Positions 1 through 10,785 of a stretch of DNA of 64,000 nucleotides are shown one piece after another. Origin of the DNA: Arsenophonus endosymbiont of Aphis craccivora (GTDB taxonomy: Bacteria > Pseudomonadota > Gammaproteobacteria > Enterobacterales > Enterobacteriaceae); NCBI RefSeq assembly GCF_013460135.1, contig NZ_CP038155.1:558001-622000 (forward strand), written 5' to 3'. The notes beneath the pieces are model-generated. The model was given only the letters and a program-made list of their open reading frames with translations, was not told where the DNA came from and made no database searches. A program made the translations under genes and the position numbers. Position 1 is the stretch's first letter. Each line of letters begins with the position of its first letter.

Positions 1-140
1 CGATGCCAGATGATAGCAGGGGTAAATTGATTGTCAACCTCAGGTAAAGGAGACATTACGATAGAATCTTTTTCCGTTGAGCATCCCATTAATAAAGTCA
101 TTGCCAACAAACCAACCAAGAGCGTTCTAGCCAATTGCAT
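1..140 (-). CDS. bamB: BamB outer-membrane assembly lipoprotein, N-terminal part (cut by window edge)
   Basis: The first 46 codons of BamB (YfgL) are visible; the rest lies off the window. The start gives a short signal peptide (MQLARTLLVGLLAMTLLMGC) whose LMGC is a lipobox, so Cys20 would be lipidated. A stretch resembling E. coli BamB follows (MSPLPEVDNQFTPAIIW). BamB is the beta-propeller lipoprotein of the BAM complex, which inserts outer-membrane proteins. It sits directly downstream of yfgM, 13 bases away and on the same strand, as in E. coli, so the two are probably co-transcribed. Identification is from the signal peptide and the conserved N-terminal segment only. Confidence 0.88.
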   Translation of the reverse strand, partial: MQLARTLLVGLLAMTLLMGCSTEKDSIVMSPLPEVDNQFTPAIIWH

Positions 141-153
141 GTTAATATTCCTC

Positions 154-774
154 TTAGTTTGGCAAGCTATTAATTTTTATTTTTAATATTGTCTTCATCA
201 TTTCAGCTCCACTTGATTCAATTACTTTAGAATAAGCTGCACGGGCGCCAGCAACATCACCTTTTTTCAATAATATATCGCCACGAATATCTTCAACAAT
301 CGTACTCCATCCTTTATCCTGTACTTGAGTCAAAGTAATCAGTGCTTGATCTGTCTTGTTCAAAGTTAACTGTACGCGTGCCAATCTGACATTGATCAAA
401 TCTTTAACATCATCTAATTTTGCTACTGCTAATGCCTTTAGTAATGCTTTTTCTGCACCAGCAATATCACTCTTTTCCACCGCAATTTTGGCAAGTTCAA
501 TATTGGTCAATACACCATAAATATTGTTTGTTTCATTAGCAAATTGTTCGCCAGCAGCCAGTGCTTGTTTTGAACCTGTCTGCAATTGAGATGACATTTG
601 TTCAAAGGCTTGAGCACTTTCTTGCAAACGATTTGCCTGATGTGATTGCCAATAATTCCAACCAATAATCGCGCCAAATCCGACAGCTAACCCAATTACT
701 AACGCTTTGCCATTGTTAACAAAAAAGCGTTTAATAGCATCTACCTGCTCGTTTTCAGTGGTATAGACTTCCAC
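154..774 (-). CDS. yfgM: YfgM, ancillary SecYEG/periplasmic chaperone subunit
   Basis: A 206-residue single-pass inner-membrane protein, the same size as E. coli YfgM. A short cytoplasmic N-terminus (MEVYTTENEQVDAIKRFF) is followed by one membrane segment at about residues 24-42 and a periplasmic helical TPR-like domain. The family associates with the SecYEG translocon and PpiD and helps periplasmic chaperone traffic. The gene lies between hisS and bamB on the same strand, 10 bases after hisS, matching the E. coli hisS-yfgM-bamB operon. Nothing looks broken. Confidence 0.93.
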   Translation of the reverse strand: MEVYTTENEQVDAIKRFFVNNGKALVIGLAVGFGAIIGWNYWQSHQANRLQESAQAFEQMSSQLQTGSKQALAAGEQFANETNNIYGVLTNIELAKIAVEKSDIAGAEKALLKALAVAKLDDVKDLINVRLARVQLTLNKTDQALITLTQVQDKGWSTIVEDIRGDILLKKGDVAGARAAYSKVIESSGAEMMKTILKIKINSLPN

Positions 775-784
775 AGAGTCTCCT

Positions 785-2062
785 TTAAACTAAAAGTTCA
801 ACCAAACGTACAGCAACATTCTGCTGAGAAATTTTTTCCTGTTCGCCGGTACGCAAATCTTTTATTGTGACTTCATCCGATTGACACTCATCTTCACCTA
901 AAATTAGGGCAATTTTCGCCTGATGTTTATCTGCGCGAGCTAACTGTTTTTTAAAGTTACCTCCACCATGATGAGTCATTAATTTCAAAGCTGGCAATTT
1001 ATCGCGAATTTTTTCCGCCAGGACTAATATTGCCTGTTGACTTGCCTCACCACAAGCAACCAAATAAACATCAACTAAGGTACAGTCAGCAACAAAACCT
1101 GGATTAAGCTGTTGCACCAATAACACCATGCGCTCCATTCCCATCGCAAAACCTACCGCGGTGGTCGCCCGCCCGCCGAGCTGCTCGACCAGACCATCAT
1201 AGCGACCGCCGGCGAATACCGTACCCTGCGCACCTAATGCATCAGTAACCCACTCAAATACAGTACGATTATAATAATCTAAACCACGAACTAAACGTTG
1301 ATTAATTCGATATTGAACGCCTGCTGCATCAAGTAATTTACAAAGTCCAGTAAAATGTTGTTTCGAGTCATCGTCAAGATAATCAGCAAGTAATGGCGCA
1401 TCATTAAGCAGTTTTTGCACGTCAGGATTTTTTGAATCAAGGATACGTAACGGATTAGTCGACAGTCGACGTCGGCAATCTTCATCCAATTTATCTTCAT
1501 ACTGTTGCAAAAAAGTGACTAATGCCTGACGATATTTTGCGCGCGCCGCTAATGAACCAATCGAGTTTAATTCCAGTGAAACATGGTTAGCGATCCCCAA
1601 CTCACGCCACCAACGTGCTGTCATCATGATAAGTTCGGCATCAACATCGGGCCCGGCTAAACCAAAAACTTCTGCACCTAACTGATGGAATTGGCGATAA
1701 CGCCCTTTCTGTGGCCGCTCATAACGAAACATCGGGCCTAAATACCAGAAACGTTGTTGCTGATTATACAATAAACCATGTTCGATCCCAGCGCGTACAC
1801 AACCAGCTGTATTCTCTGGACGCAGTGTTAAGCTGTCACCATCCCGGTCATCAAAGGTATACATCTCTTTCTCAACCACATCAGTGACCTCACCTATTGC
1901 GCGAGAAAATAATGAGGTTTGCTCTACGATGGGAGTTCGAATCTCACTAAAACCATAACTAGCAAGGATTTGTTTTAATGTGCTTTCAATTTTTTGCCAG
2001 AATTGAATATCGGCAGGAAGACAGTCATTCATACCGCGAATAGATTGAATGTTTTTAGCCAC
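785..2062 (-). CDS. hisS: Histidyl-tRNA synthetase
   Basis: A 425-residue class II aminoacyl-tRNA synthetase, essentially the E. coli length (424). It charges tRNA-His with histidine in the cytoplasm. The N-terminal catalytic core includes the class II motif 2 region ([20 protein letters not shown], about residues 113-132) and the histidine-binding signature [15 protein letters not shown] (about 258-272). The C-terminal anticodon-binding domain carries [16 protein letters not shown]. It is transcribed with yfgM and bamB. The upstream gap to ispG holds a terminator-like hairpin, so hisS may have its own promoter. Confidence 0.97.
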   Translation of the reverse strand: MAKNIQSIRGMNDCLPADIQFWQKIESTLKQILASYGFSEIRTPIVEQTSLFSRAIGEVTDVVEKEMYTFDDRDGDSLTLRPENTAGCVRAGIEHGLLYNQQQRFWYLGPMFRYERPQKGRYRQFHQLGAEVFGLAGPDVDAELIMMTARWWRELGIANHVSLELNSIGSLAARAKYRQALVTFLQQYEDKLDEDCRRRLSTNPLRILDSKNPDVQKLLNDAPLLADYLDDDSKQHFTGLCKLLDAAGVQYRINQRLVRGLDYYNRTVFEWVTDALGAQGTVFAGGRYDGLVEQLGGRATTAVGFAMGMERMVLLVQQLNPGFVADCTLVDVYLVACGEASQQAILVLAEKIRDKLPALKLMTHHGGGNFKKQLARADKHQAKIALILGEDECQSDEVTIKDLRTGEQEKISQQNVAVRLVELLV

Positions 2063-2133
2063 GTTATTTCTCTATTTAAAAATCTATCATAATATGGATT
2101 ATAAAAGTGAATATTAACAGGGTGCAATCCATA

Positions 2134-2164
2134 AACAAAATCGGCTCATTATTTTATGAGCCAA
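2134..2164 (-). terminator. Hairpin terminator after ispG
   Basis: Read on the minus strand, a 7-bp stem GGCTCAT/ATGAGCC with a 6-base loop is followed by a T-rich run. It lies just past the ispG stop and before hisS, so it probably terminates or attenuates ispG transcription. Confidence 0.6.
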
Positions 2165-2174
2165 TATGATTAAA

Positions 2175-3296
2175 TTATTTATCTAATTGTTCAATATCAA
2201 TCCGCCGATTTTCATTCAACATAACGGCCTTTGCCCGAATTTTAGCTTCCAACTGATCGATCATATCAACATTGTCTAAACGTTCTTTTTGACGAACGCC
2301 GTCTTCATAAAATCCGCTCTTTGCTCTTGCCCCTGTGACGCCAAGGGTAGAAACCTTGGCTTCACCAGGACCATTAACAACACAACCAATAATTGAAACG
2401 GCCATCGGAGTAATAATATCTTCTAACCGTTCTTCTAATGCATTAACGGTACCAATGACATCAAACTCTTGACGTGAGCAGGTTGGACAAGCAATAAAAT
2501 TAATACCTCGCGAGCGAATACGCAGAGATTTCAAAATATCAAAACCAACTTTAACTTCTTCAACAGGATCAGCAGCTAATGAAATCCGTAATGTATCACC
2601 AATCCCCTCAGACAATAACATTCCCAATCCGATAGCAGATTTCACCGAACCTGCTCGCGCTCCACCCGCTTCGGTAATACCTAAATGTAACGGTTGATTA
2701 ATTTTATCAGCTAGTAAACAGTATGCGCCTACAGCCAAAAAAACATCTGAAGCTTTAACGCTAATTTTAAACTGATCAAAATTCAATCTATCTAATATAT
2801 CCACATGTCGCATAGCAGATTCAACTAACGCTGCTGGCGTGGGTTCCCCATATTTTTCTTGAATATCTTTTTCTAATGAACCACCATTAACGCCGATCCG
2901 AATAGGAATATTTTTATCACGTGCACAGTCAACAACCTGACGAATACGCTCTTCATTACCAATATTACCTGGATTGATACGTAAACAATCTACACCATAT
3001 TCAGCTACTTTGAGTGCAATACGATAATCAAAATGGATATCAGCAATCACAGGAACATTAACTTGTTGCTTAATAAGTTTAAACGCTTCTGCTGCATCCA
3101 TTGTAGGCACAGAAACACGCACAATATCAACGCCTACTCGTTCTAAAGATTTAATCTGTTTAACTGTCGCTTCAACATCCGTTGTCCGGGTATTTGTCAT
3201 AGATTGTACTGTAATGGGGGCACCATCACCAACGGGAACATTTCCTACATAAATGCGCATTGATTTACGCCTTTTTATCGGTGATTGATTATGCAT
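2175..3296 (-). CDS. ispG: 4-hydroxy-3-methylbut-2-enyl diphosphate synthase (flavodoxin)
   Basis: IspG (GcpE) makes HMBPP from methylerythritol cyclodiphosphate in the MEP isoprenoid pathway, using a [4Fe-4S] cluster. The protein is 373 residues from the start [10 protein letters not shown], matching E. coli IspG (372). The cluster cysteines are visible in the C-terminal part ([13 protein letters not shown] and [12 protein letters not shown]). An in-frame ATG lies six codons upstream, but the shorter start has a strong AAGGAGAG Shine-Dalgarno at the right spacing and matches the family N-terminus, so I chose it. The gene lies between rodZ and hisS as in E. coli. Confidence 0.96.
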   Translation of the reverse strand: MHNQSPIKRRKSMRIYVGNVPVGDGAPITVQSMTNTRTTDVEATVKQIKSLERVGVDIVRVSVPTMDAAEAFKLIKQQVNVPVIADIHFDYRIALKVAEYGVDCLRINPGNIGNEERIRQVVDCARDKNIPIRIGVNGGSLEKDIQEKYGEPTPAALVESAMRHVDILDRLNFDQFKISVKASDVFLAVGAYCLLADKINQPLHLGITEAGGARAGSVKSAIGLGMLLSEGIGDTLRISLAADPVEEVKVGFDILKSLRIRSRGINFIACPTCSRQEFDVIGTVNALEERLEDIITPMAVSIIGCVVNGPGEAKVSTLGVTGARAKSGFYEDGVRQKERLDNVDMIDQLEAKIRAKAVMLNENRRIDIEQLDK

Positions 3297-3425
3297 ATTA
3301 CTCTCCTTCAACATCCATGTTTAATAAGTTGCGCTATTTCTATAATTGAAGCCTTCGAATTGACGATGGCTTCTTATTTGTTCACAATTTATCATTATTT
3401 ATAGATGTTGTCTTACAATATTCAT

Positions 3426-4511
3426 TTACAATCCAGGCAATTTAAACTTGGCTGGACGATTAGCTTTAATAAAGCGATTTAGATCAACGGAATTACCTTT
3501 GAATAGCAGATTAACATTGGCGGGTATACCAATATTAAATTGATAAGGAAGTTCACCATTTAATTCAAGTTTCTGGCCTGCATTTTTAATACCACTAAAT
3601 AAAATCTTACCTTTAGCATCACGAACTTCTAACCAGCACTCCCCTTTAAAGTTCATCACAACTCCATCACCAGATTCTATATTAGCAGCATCAGTATCAG
3701 TAGAAACCTCTGCTGTTCTATCTCGTTCTGGATTACTATTATTCATACTGCCTGGCAATGGCACTGTTTTTACTTCTGCTGGATTTACTGACTCGATATT
3801 ATCATTTATATCACTATTTTTTGGTGTTTCAGAAGTTAATGGCGTTTTAGGAGCCGGTGATACGACATTATTAGCTATCGATGAGGTTACCGGCTGTACA
3901 TTAGTTTCTGTCGACGATGTATTTAAATTATTTTGTTCAGTCTCTGCTACTTCACCAGGAGTAGAAGAAGCTGGATCTGCCGGCATTTGAGCAGTATTCG
4001 ATCGATTCTGTTCAGCCATCGTGGCAATTTCTTGTTTTTGTACTTTATAACCCTGCCACCACCAAATACCTACCATAGCAATACAAATAATTATAATTAG
4101 CCAGGTAAATTTCATTAACCAGCCTTCGCGTTTTTTACGGGTTTTTCCTAGAGAATAACTCTGCATAGGAGAAACTACAGCAGCTTTTGCTGGTGTATGT
4201 TTATCCAATAATTCAAGAATTTCTTTTTCTGGCATTTTCACTAATTTTGCATAAGAACGAATGTAACCACGCAAGAAAGTAGGATCAACATTATGGGAAT
4301 TGCTGTCTTCTTCTATCTCACGTACTGTGCACACTTTTAAGCAAAGTCGCTCGGCAACGATTTCTCGGGAAAGACCAAGCGTTTCCCGTGCCTGTAATAA
4401 ACGTTGGCCAACGGTGATTTCTGTTTTTTCTGTTTTAGGTTTGCTATTCATTCGCGGAAATATTGGTCTTTTTTGAGTTTTAACATCATGAAGGCTTTTA
4501 AAAAACTTCAT
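3426..4511 (-). CDS. rodZ: RodZ cytoskeleton/cell-shape protein
   Basis: RodZ links the MreB cytoskeleton to the rod elongation machinery. The protein has an N-terminal Cro/C1-type helix-turn-helix domain (about residues 35-100), a basic patch KTRKKREGWLMKF, one membrane segment (about 134-152), a low-complexity Ser/Thr/Asn/Pro periplasmic linker and a conserved C-terminal beta domain (about 279-361, ending RPAKFKLPGL). It is slightly longer than E. coli RodZ (337). Neither the start used here nor Met21 (MNSKPKTEKT, base 4451) has a convincing ribosome-binding site, and Met21 aligns better with the usual N-terminus, so the first 20 residues are doubtful. Confidence 0.93.
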   Translation of the reverse strand: MKFFKSLHDVKTQKRPIFPRMNSKPKTEKTEITVGQRLLQARETLGLSREIVAERLCLKVCTVREIEEDSNSHNVDPTFLRGYIRSYAKLVKMPEKEILELLDKHTPAKAAVVSPMQSYSLGKTRKKREGWLMKFTWLIIIICIAMVGIWWWQGYKVQKQEIATMAEQNRSNTAQMPADPASSTPGEVAETEQNNLNTSSTETNVQPVTSSIANNVVSPAPKTPLTSETPKNSDINDNIESVNPAEVKTVPLPGSMNNSNPERDRTAEVSTDTDAANIESGDGVVMNFKGECWLEVRDAKGKILFSGIKNAGQKLELNGELPYQFNIGIPANVNLLFKGNSVDLNRFIKANRPAKFKLPGL

Positions 4512-4622
4512 CTATAAGTTAATAAAAAACCTTCATACCGATAATATTTTTTATTTTACTTTTGAAATATTTTGACAATTCAGCCCACTACGTTCTTCCT
4601 CTTTCCTCAATTTCATTATCTC

Positions 4623-4970
4623 CTAAGATATGTTTTCAGAGCATAAAAAGTCTAAATAATAATATCGCATACTTGTATTATTGATTGCTGATGAACGCAT
4701 GGCCACTTTAAAATATTTTAATGCTAACTCTGGTTGCTTTTGCTGACGCATCATGACCGCCATGCCTAAATTTGCTATCCCATTGTTTGGCTCTGCCAGC
4801 ATTATCTTCTTAAAATGATAAGATGCTGCTGGATAATTCCCTCCTGATAAATAAGCAATGCCTAGCTGTGTCCGTGTCACAATCGCAATATCAACGTCTT
4901 TATTAATACTAGTACATCCTATTAATAAACCCACTAACAATAGAATATTAATGATAGATATCCTTATCAT
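4623..4970 (-). pseudogene. pilF: PilF/YfgA-type TPR lipoprotein, C-terminally truncated
   Basis: The 115-residue ORF starts with a lipoprotein signal (LLVGLLIGC, Cys19) followed by TPR-like repeats (ARTQLGIAYLSGGNYPAASYHF-type pattern). It ends abruptly after about two repeats. The E. coli homologue between rodZ and rlmN is a TPR lipoprotein of about 250 residues, so more than half of the protein is missing. The next 90 bases before rlmN hold no continuation that I can read. Position and lipobox support the assignment. It is probably a deletion-type pseudogene, though a short secreted TPR lipoprotein could still be made. Confidence 0.7.
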
Positions 4971-5061
4971 ATCACTCTCGTTTGTTTATATAACTGGTAA
5001 TAAAAGGAATTATGATATCTAATTCCCTTTATTTACATAATTAATATTCAGACTGCTTTTA

Positions 5062-6219
5062 CTATAATTGGTTCACACCAGCAAGCTGTTTTTTCAATGT
5101 TCGTTTTGTTCGATCAATAACATCACCCGCTAATTGACCACAGGCCGCATCAATATCATCACCACGTGTTTTACGCACAATAGTAGTATAACCATATTTC
5201 ATCAATACTTTTGCAAAACGATCAATACGACTATTAGAACTACGGCTGTATGGCGCACCAGGAAATGGGTTCCAAGGAATTAAATTAATTTTGCTAGGCG
5301 TATGCTTAAGACATTCAGCGAGCTGATGAGCATGTTCAATACTATCATTCACACCATTTAGCATCACATACTCAACGGTAACACGTCCCTGATTTGCATT
5401 AGATTTAGTGAGATAACGCCTAACACTAGCCAGGAAAGTTTCAATATTGTATTTTTTATTAATAGGTACAATCTGGTCACGAATTTCATCAGTCGGAGCA
5501 TGCAAGGAAATTGCCAAAGCAACATCGATCATATCACCCAATTTATCAAGCGCAGGCACAACACCAGACGTCGATAAAGTCACCCGTCGTTTTGACAATC
5601 CAAAGCCAAAATCATCCATCATAATTTCCATTGCTGGAATAACATTGTTTAGATTTAATAGAGGCTCTCCCATTCCCATCATCACAACATTTGTAATTGG
5701 CCTCCGGCCACTAGATTTTAAAGAGCCGATGACTTTAGCAGCCCGCCACACCTGGCCTATGATTTCTGCAACGCGTAAGTTACGATTGAAACCTTGTTGA
5801 GCGGTTGAACAAAACTTACATTCAAGGGCACAGCCAACTTGAGAAGAGACACAAAGTGTCGCTCGATCATCTTCAGGAATATAGACTGTTTCGACTTGTT
5901 GCTCACCTACCGTGATTGCCCATTTGATAGTGCCATCAGCAGAGCGCTGCTCTTGCGCAATTTCAGGCGCCCGAATTTCTGCAACTGCTTTTAATTTAGT
6001 CCGCAACACCTTATTGATATCAGTCATCAAATCACAATCATCATAACAGTGGTGATAAATCCATTTCATTACCTGATCGGCTCGAAATGGTTTTTCACCC
6101 ATGTCACTAAAAAATTGCCGCATCTGTTTACGATCCATATCCAACAAATTAATTTTTGTTGATTTGGTAACAGGAGAAAAAGAGGGCACACACTGCGCTG
6201 TTGTTTTAGATTGAAACAT
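5062..6219 (-). CDS. rlmN: Dual-specificity 23S rRNA/tRNA adenosine C2 methyltransferase RlmN
   Basis: A radical-SAM methyltransferase that makes 2-methyladenosine at 23S rRNA A2503 and tRNA A37. It is full length at 385 residues (E. coli 384). The [4Fe-4S]-binding CxxxCxxC is at Cys130, Cys134 and Cys137 (CALECKFC). The [12 protein letters not shown] motif follows, and the catalytic C-terminal Cys is at about residue 360 (AACGQLAG). The gene precedes the pilF stump and follows ndk, as in E. coli. No lesions are visible. Confidence 0.97.
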   Translation of the reverse strand: MFQSKTTAQCVPSFSPVTKSTKINLLDMDRKQMRQFFSDMGEKPFRADQVMKWIYHHCYDDCDLMTDINKVLRTKLKAVAEIRAPEIAQEQRSADGTIKWAITVGEQQVETVYIPEDDRATLCVSSQVGCALECKFCSTAQQGFNRNLRVAEIIGQVWRAAKVIGSLKSSGRRPITNVVMMGMGEPLLNLNNVIPAMEIMMDDFGFGLSKRRVTLSTSGVVPALDKLGDMIDVALAISLHAPTDEIRDQIVPINKKYNIETFLASVRRYLTKSNANQGRVTVEYVMLNGVNDSIEHAHQLAECLKHTPSKINLIPWNPFPGAPYSRSSNSRIDRFAKVLMKYGYTTIVRKTRGDDIDAACGQLAGDVIDRTKRTLKKQLAGVNQL

Positions 6220-6406
6220 TTTTATTGCCTCGTTATTACACTTTTCGGCGAAAACTGTATATTTTTAATAATTAACTATATTTATTGGCATTAAATCTTA
6301 TTTTAATAGCTTTATATGCCATAACCTTGTCAATAAATCACTTAACAAGGCATGGTATTTTACAAACTTTATTAATATTTTGCTAATAATATCCTATTTC
6401 TGTTTG

Positions 6407-6832
6407 TTAACGCGGACAAATTTCGTCATCAGTAAAGAAAAAAGCAATTTCTCGCTCTGCTGACACGACAGAATTTGAACCATGAACTGCATTTTCGGTA
6501 AAACTATCAGCATAATCAGCACGTAGTGTCCCAGGCAATGCCTTAGCAGGATCCGTTGCGCCCATCAAATCACGATAGCGCTGTATAGCATCGTCACTGG
6601 CTAAAACTTGCAACATTATGGGGCCTGAGGTCATAAACTCGACTAATCCGGCAAAAAAAGGCTTACCTTTATGCTCAGCATAAAATCCAGCTGCCTGTTC
6701 TTCGCTTAAATGCACCATTTTAGCAGCAATAATTTCGAATCCAGCTTGCTCAAACCGGCCATAAATCGCACCAATAGCATTTTTCTTAACTGCATTTGGC
6801 TTAATAATGGAAAACGTGCGTTGTATTGCCAT
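6407..6832 (-). CDS. ndk: Nucleoside diphosphate kinase
   Basis: Ndk transfers the gamma phosphate of ATP to NDPs through a phosphohistidine. The protein is 141 residues (E. coli 143). It begins [15 protein letters not shown] and carries the active-site His117 in NAVHGSNS. The 230-base gap between ndk and the neighbouring IS903 copy is AT-rich without ORFs. In E. coli pbpC and yfhM lie next to ndk; they are absent here, and the next gene beyond the IS is sseB. Confidence 0.96.
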   Translation of the reverse strand: MAIQRTFSIIKPNAVKKNAIGAIYGRFEQAGFEIIAAKMVHLSEEQAAGFYAEHKGKPFFAGLVEFMTSGPIMLQVLASDDAIQRYRDLMGATDPAKALPGTLRADYADSFTENAVHGSNSVVSAEREIAFFFTDDEICPR

Positions 6833-7059
6833 TAGAAATCCTCTTAGCTGTTATTTTTCATCAGGATATTTTTGCCTTGCATCCATTCTGCCCGCCAAGA
6901 AAAAGATTTATCATCATTTTATTAAGGCAAAATAGCTAGCTATTATAAATATTGGCAATTCAATTGCCCACTTAACGATAAATTTTGTTAATTTTTTTTA
7001 TACAATTTTTTTATTTCTTTAGCTTAAATCACATTTTTATAAAACTTAAAACACCAGAC

Positions 7060-8114
7060 GGCTTTGTTGAATAAATCAGAATTAGCCGCCAGGATGGCTC
7101 CCTCTGCTACAGCTGTTATCCGATCCTGACGCTGTGTGGCATACCCAACAACGTCATACGGTTCAGCGCTTTGACCATCGCCATTGCTTCACCTACCTGA
7201 GCCTCATAGTCACGCAGCCTCAGATGGCCACCCAGCAAAGTTTTTATGCGGAACATCGCTGTTTCTGCCACTGAACGCCGGTGATAACCCACTTTCTTTT
7301 TCCACATATCATTACTCCTGCTCAGACGCTGATTCGCCACCGCATGGTTACGTTCATGGTACTTGTCCGGCCAGTATTTCGCTCCGCTTCGCGGCGGGAT
7401 AAGGGGCCTGATTTTCTTTCTTAGCAACGCATCGTGGCAGTAACAGGCGTCATAAGCACCGTCTGCTGACACTTCCCTGATTTTCCGGTGGGTTTGGTTA
7501 ATCAGGCCCGGCAGTGCCTGCGCATCTGTCGTTCCGCTGAGCGATAAGTCGGCACAGATAATCTCATGAGTCACACTGTCTGCTGCCAGATGAAGCTTGC
7601 GCCACACTCTTCGTCTGTCAGCCCCATGCTGCCTGACTTTCCATTCACCTTCGCCAAAGACCTTCAGACCGGTACTGTCGATGACCAGATGCGAGATTTC
7701 ACCACGCGTTGGCGTTTTTATGCTGATGTTGACGCTCTTTGCTTGTCTGCTGACCAGCGAGTAGTCCGGACAGCACAGCGGCAAAGACATGAGTTTAAAA
7801 ATCGAATCAACGAAGCCCTGTAATGCCCGGAGCGACAGGTTAAACACACGCTTCATCATAAGGACAGTGGTAACAGCCATATCGCTGTAGTAAAGCGGCC
7901 GGCCACGACCTTCAGGCGAAGAACTGTCAGTCCATCCAGCGATGGCCGACTCATCAAGCCAGACCGTCAGGGAACCGCGTTGTCTGAGTGCCTTGTTGTA
8001 CGCGGGCCAGTTGGTAATTTTAAACTTTTGCTTTGACATGGGGACCTGATGTTGAAACGAATTTAGCGATCAGCTCCGCCAATCACCTAAAAGTTCGATT
8101 TATTCAACAAAGCC
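7060..8114 (-). mobile_element. IS903-type insertion sequence (IS5 family), copy 1, intact
   Basis: A 1055-base element bounded by perfect 18-bp inverted repeats (GGCTTTGTTGAATAAATC). It is flanked by a 9-bp direct target duplication ACACCAGAC at 7051-7059 and 8115-8123, typical of IS903. The 307-codon transposase gene is uninterrupted, so this copy looks transposition-competent. The element is visibly GC-richer than its surroundings. It landed in the non-coding gap between ndk and sseB. Confidence 0.97.
7116..8039 (-). CDS. IS903-type transposase (copy 1), intact
   Basis: A 307-residue DDE transposase of the IS5/IS903 group. The catalytic triad is complete: Asp121 (LVIDSTGLK), Asp193 (SADGAYD) and Glu259 in the Y-R-E-K signature (YHRRSVAETAMFRIK). 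Differences from the other copies are small: MSKQ instead of MAKQ at the start, and Gln in place of Arg at residue 99. It catalyses cut-and-paste or replicative transposition of the element on the minus strand. Confidence 0.95.
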   Translation of the reverse strand: MSKQKFKITNWPAYNKALRQRGSLTVWLDESAIAGWTDSSSPEGRGRPLYYSDMAVTTVLMMKRVFNLSLRALQGFVDSIFKLMSLPLCCPDYSLVSRQAKSVNISIKTPTRGEISHLVIDSTGLKVFGEGEWKVRQHGADRRRVWRKLHLAADSVTHEIICADLSLSGTTDAQALPGLINQTHRKIREVSADGAYDACYCHDALLRKKIRPLIPPRSGAKYWPDKYHERNHAVANQRLSRSNDMWKKKVGYHRRSVAETAMFRIKTLLGGHLRLRDYEAQVGEAMAMVKALNRMTLLGMPHSVRIG

Positions 8115-8229
8115 ACACCAGACATGATCACAAACAATAATCTGCTCAATTCTCTTTAGGATTTAGGCATAAACAAATTTAAATATAAAAAAAGCGGGGT
8201 ATAAATAAAGGAATAATGGGTGACATAAT

Positions 8230-8664
8230 TTAACAATTTTTAACAGCAATGGTGCTGCGCAACCAGCCCCCTATTTTACGTTGATAAAACGGCTGCGGAT
8301 GGCGCACAATAAAATGATCGATACCTGTACTATTCGGTTGCAAAAAATAAAAATCAACTGACTGATTAGCTTCCAGATAATCAAGCGCCATGCTTCCTAA
8401 CTGCGGAATTAATAGTTGCCCTTCTTTTTCATAGCCAATATTAATTTCTAAAGCAATAAGCATAACCGACGCTTCTACTACAGTATCATCCTCCGCTTGC
8501 AGTAAAAAAGCACGGCGTATGATTTTATGCTGTTGTAAAAATTGACATAGCACATTGATTAATTGTTGCGGCATAGTTTTAGGTATGCGCAATTTAATGA
8601 CACTACCGCCTGGCACTGTAATGGTAGTCATCAGCGCGGTTTGATTGATTTTATCAGCTGCCAT
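8230..8664 (-). CDS. sseB: SseB C-terminal domain protein (short form)
   Basis: The 144 residues match only the C-terminal half of E. coli SseB (258 residues), including RRAFLLQ and the ending HFIVRHPQPFYQRKIGGWLR. SseB is a protein of unclear biochemistry named for enhanced serine sensitivity. The N-terminal SseB domain is missing. An AGGAAAG sequence about 8 bases before the ATG could serve translation, so a short protein may still be made, but truncation by an old deletion is at least as likely. It lies downstream of pepB as in E. coli (iscX-pepB-sseB). Confidence 0.7.
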   Translation of the reverse strand: MAADKINQTALMTTITVPGGSVIKLRIPKTMPQQLINVLCQFLQQHKIIRRAFLLQAEDDTVVEASVMLIALEINIGYEKEGQLLIPQLGSMALDYLEANQSVDFYFLQPNSTGIDHFIVRHPQPFYQRKIGGWLRSTIAVKNC

Positions 8665-8740
8665 TTTAGCTTCTTTCCTAACTAATACTCTTTTGCTAAC
8701 TAATTATTTACCCGTAAAAATAATATTTCTGGGTAAATAA

Positions 8741-10051
8741 TCATACCAAATAACCGCTATTTTGCTTTTTTAGCAATAGACTAGCAATCGTCCTGACGCC
8801 AATGCCAGTCGCACCTTCCGCCCATAAATTCACAGCAGATTTATGATAAGCCGCCGAACAATCGATATGTAACCACCCTTTATGATAATTTTCAACAAAA
8901 TTAGATAAGAAAGCAGCAGCGGTGCTGGCGCCCGCAGTATGAGAAGGTGATGCAATATTATTGAGATCAGCAAATCCAGAAGGTAATTGGCGGCGATGAA
9001 ATTCAGCTAAAGGTAATCGCCAAAAGAGTTCATTCTCCATTTCTGCTGCTGACATCAATTCAGCCACCAATTTGTCATCAAAACTCAATACCGATTGATA
9101 ATCGTTACCTACCGCGATTTTGGCAGCGCCAGTTAACGTAGCAGCATCAATAATTAATGCTGATTTTTCTTTGCAAGCATCGATCAATCCATCTGCTAAA
9201 ACCAGTCTTCCTTCCGCATCGGTATTCATAATTTCAACAGATTTGCCGTTACGGTAGCGAATAATATCACCTAATTTAAAGGCATTACCACTAACCATAT
9301 TATCGGCAATGCAGAGGAAAAGTTTTACTCGTTGTTTTAAACCTCGGCTTATTGCTAAGGCTAACGCTCCAGTTAGCATAGCTGCCCCACCCATATCGGC
9401 TTTCATTGAATTCATTGATAAAGATGGCTTTATGCTATAACCACCAGAATCAAACGTAATTCCCTTTCCTACTAAACAAGCAAATACCGGTGCTTTTAAA
9501 TTGCCAGTCGGATTATAATCCAGCACTAGTAATGCGGGTGGACGGCTTGAGCCACGGCCTACAGTATAAATTCCACTATATTTCTGTTTGGCTAACTCTT
9601 CACCCTGAATGATACGGTAGTTAATATTATCTTTTACTGTTTCACATAATAAATCAGCGCTACGCTGAGCCAGCTGTTCAGGCGATAATTCTTCAGCCGG
9701 TGCGTTAATAATATCTCTTACCCAATCAATAATTCGGATGCGATACTGTAGCTCTTTTTTTTCATTTTCAGATAAATTTGGCCATTCAATCGAACGCGCT
9801 CCCTTAGGTGCTCTGAAACCTTGCCAAAATGCCCAACTTTTTTCCAAGTCCCAGTCATTACCTGCTAACAGCACATGGTGAATGCCTTGACTGTCCAATC
9901 TACGACCAGCACTCTGGATAGAACACAGTTTTGCTTGTGGCTTCAGATGAATGACTATCCCTTGTTCACTAGAACTGATTAATGCATTCTTTCCCCAACA
10001 AGGCGCCGCTGCTTGATAAGATAGCGAGACTTGCATGATCTGCTTTTCCAT
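8741..10051 (-). CDS. pepB: Peptidase B (M17 leucyl aminopeptidase family)
   Basis: A cytoplasmic metallo-aminopeptidase that removes N-terminal residues from peptides. It has 436 residues (E. coli 427). The family signature NTDAEGRL is at residues 276-283, and the two-metal site is completed by [11 protein letters not shown] (Lys196, Asp201) and MKADMGG (Asp219). Met1 and Met6 are both possible starts. It is the distal gene of the hscA-fdx-iscX-pepB run, separated from iscX by about 170 bases. Confidence 0.96.
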   Translation of the reverse strand: MEKQIMQVSLSYQAAAPCWGKNALISSSEQGIVIHLKPQAKLCSIQSAGRRLDSQGIHHVLLAGNDWDLEKSWAFWQGFRAPKGARSIEWPNLSENEKKELQYRIRIIDWVRDIINAPAEELSPEQLAQRSADLLCETVKDNINYRIIQGEELAKQKYSGIYTVGRGSSRPPALLVLDYNPTGNLKAPVFACLVGKGITFDSGGYSIKPSLSMNSMKADMGGAAMLTGALALAISRGLKQRVKLFLCIADNMVSGNAFKLGDIIRYRNGKSVEIMNTDAEGRLVLADGLIDACKEKSALIIDAATLTGAAKIAVGNDYQSVLSFDDKLVAELMSAAEMENELFWRLPLAEFHRRQLPSGFADLNNIASPSHTAGASTAAAFLSNFVENYHKGWLHIDCSAAYHKSAVNLWAEGATGIGVRTIASLLLKKQNSGYLV

Positions 10052-10218
10052 TCCCTCTTCCCACCTTAGTTTGTCATATTGTGTTTATGGAATAATTGAT
10101 AAATATAAGATATTAATCATAAAGGTTATCATGAGTTAATACATTGCACGATGAGTGATAGCAATAAAAAAGCTAGCAATTCCCAGCTTTATATGTAATT
10201 GATTGCTTCAATCATTCA

Positions 10219-10419
10219 TTATTGATACTCATCAAGCCATATTAATAAAATGGCTTCTAGGATCTTTTCATTTGAAGCTTGCGGATTGTCATTAAAATCG
10301 TCTAATTGGCAAATCCATTGATGCATATCGGTAAAACGAACCGTTTGCGGATCAATATTAGGATATTTATCATAGAGTGCCTCTGCTATTGCACGGCTAT
10401 CAATCCACTTTAAACTCAC
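10219..10419 (-). CDS. iscX: IscX, Fe-S cluster assembly accessory protein
   Basis: A small acidic protein that binds IscS and iron and modulates cluster assembly. From the GTG start it is 66 residues ([20 protein letters not shown]...), exactly the E. coli length. The ribosome-binding site decides the start: AGGAGG is followed by GG, ATG, GTG. The ATG would be only 2 bases from the Shine-Dalgarno, while the GTG is 5 away and aligns with the E. coli N-terminus MGLKW. The conserved [10 protein letters not shown] segment is present. It is co-transcribed with fdx, 28 bases upstream. Confidence 0.92.
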   Translation of the reverse strand: MSLKWIDSRAIAEALYDKYPNIDPQTVRFTDMHQWICQLDDFNDNPQASNEKILEAILLIWLDEYQ

Positions 10420-10447
10420 CATCCCCTCCTGCAATTAAATCTAAGGA

Positions 10448-10783
10448 TCAATGCTCTCTGGCATGATTGATCGTATATCTAGGAATTTCTATTACCAGAT
10501 CTTCGTTGGTCACAATAGCCTGACAACTTAAGCGGCTTTCAGGCTCTAACCACCATGCTTTATCTAGCATGTCATCCTCTAGCTCAGAACTTTCTTCCAG
10601 TGAATCAAAACCTTCACGAACAATACAGTGGCATGTGGTACAAGCACAAGATTTTTCACAAGAATGTTCAATATCAATACCACTACGTAAGGCAGCATTA
10701 AGAATCGATTCACCTTTCTCGACTTCCACAACCGCCCCTTCAGGGCATAACTCTTTATGCGGTAAAAAAATTATTTTCGGCAT
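10448..10783 (-). CDS. fdx: Isc-type [2Fe-2S] ferredoxin
   Basis: A 111-residue adrenodoxin-like ferredoxin that supplies electrons to the ISC Fe-S assembly machinery. The cluster-binding cysteines are visible as [10 protein letters not shown] plus a distal SRLSCQAIV. The ATG starts two bases after the hscA stop, so translation is coupled. Because hscA is cut off by an IS element 120 bases upstream, this gene no longer sits behind the native isc promoter. Its expression must come from the IS element, a local promoter or read-through. Confidence 0.95.
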   Translation of the reverse strand: MPKIIFLPHKELCPEGAVVEVEKGESILNAALRSGIDIEHSCEKSCACTTCHCIVREGFDSLEESSELEDDMLDKAWWLEPESRLSCQAIVTNEDLVIEIPRYTINHAREH

Positions 10784-10785
10784 TA

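Noticed and set aside
7184-7823. Repeated 72- and 85-codon frames antisense to every IS903 transposase
   Set aside because: They are shadows of the GC-richer transposase gene in other frames, recurring with each copy. No ribosome site or independent conservation.
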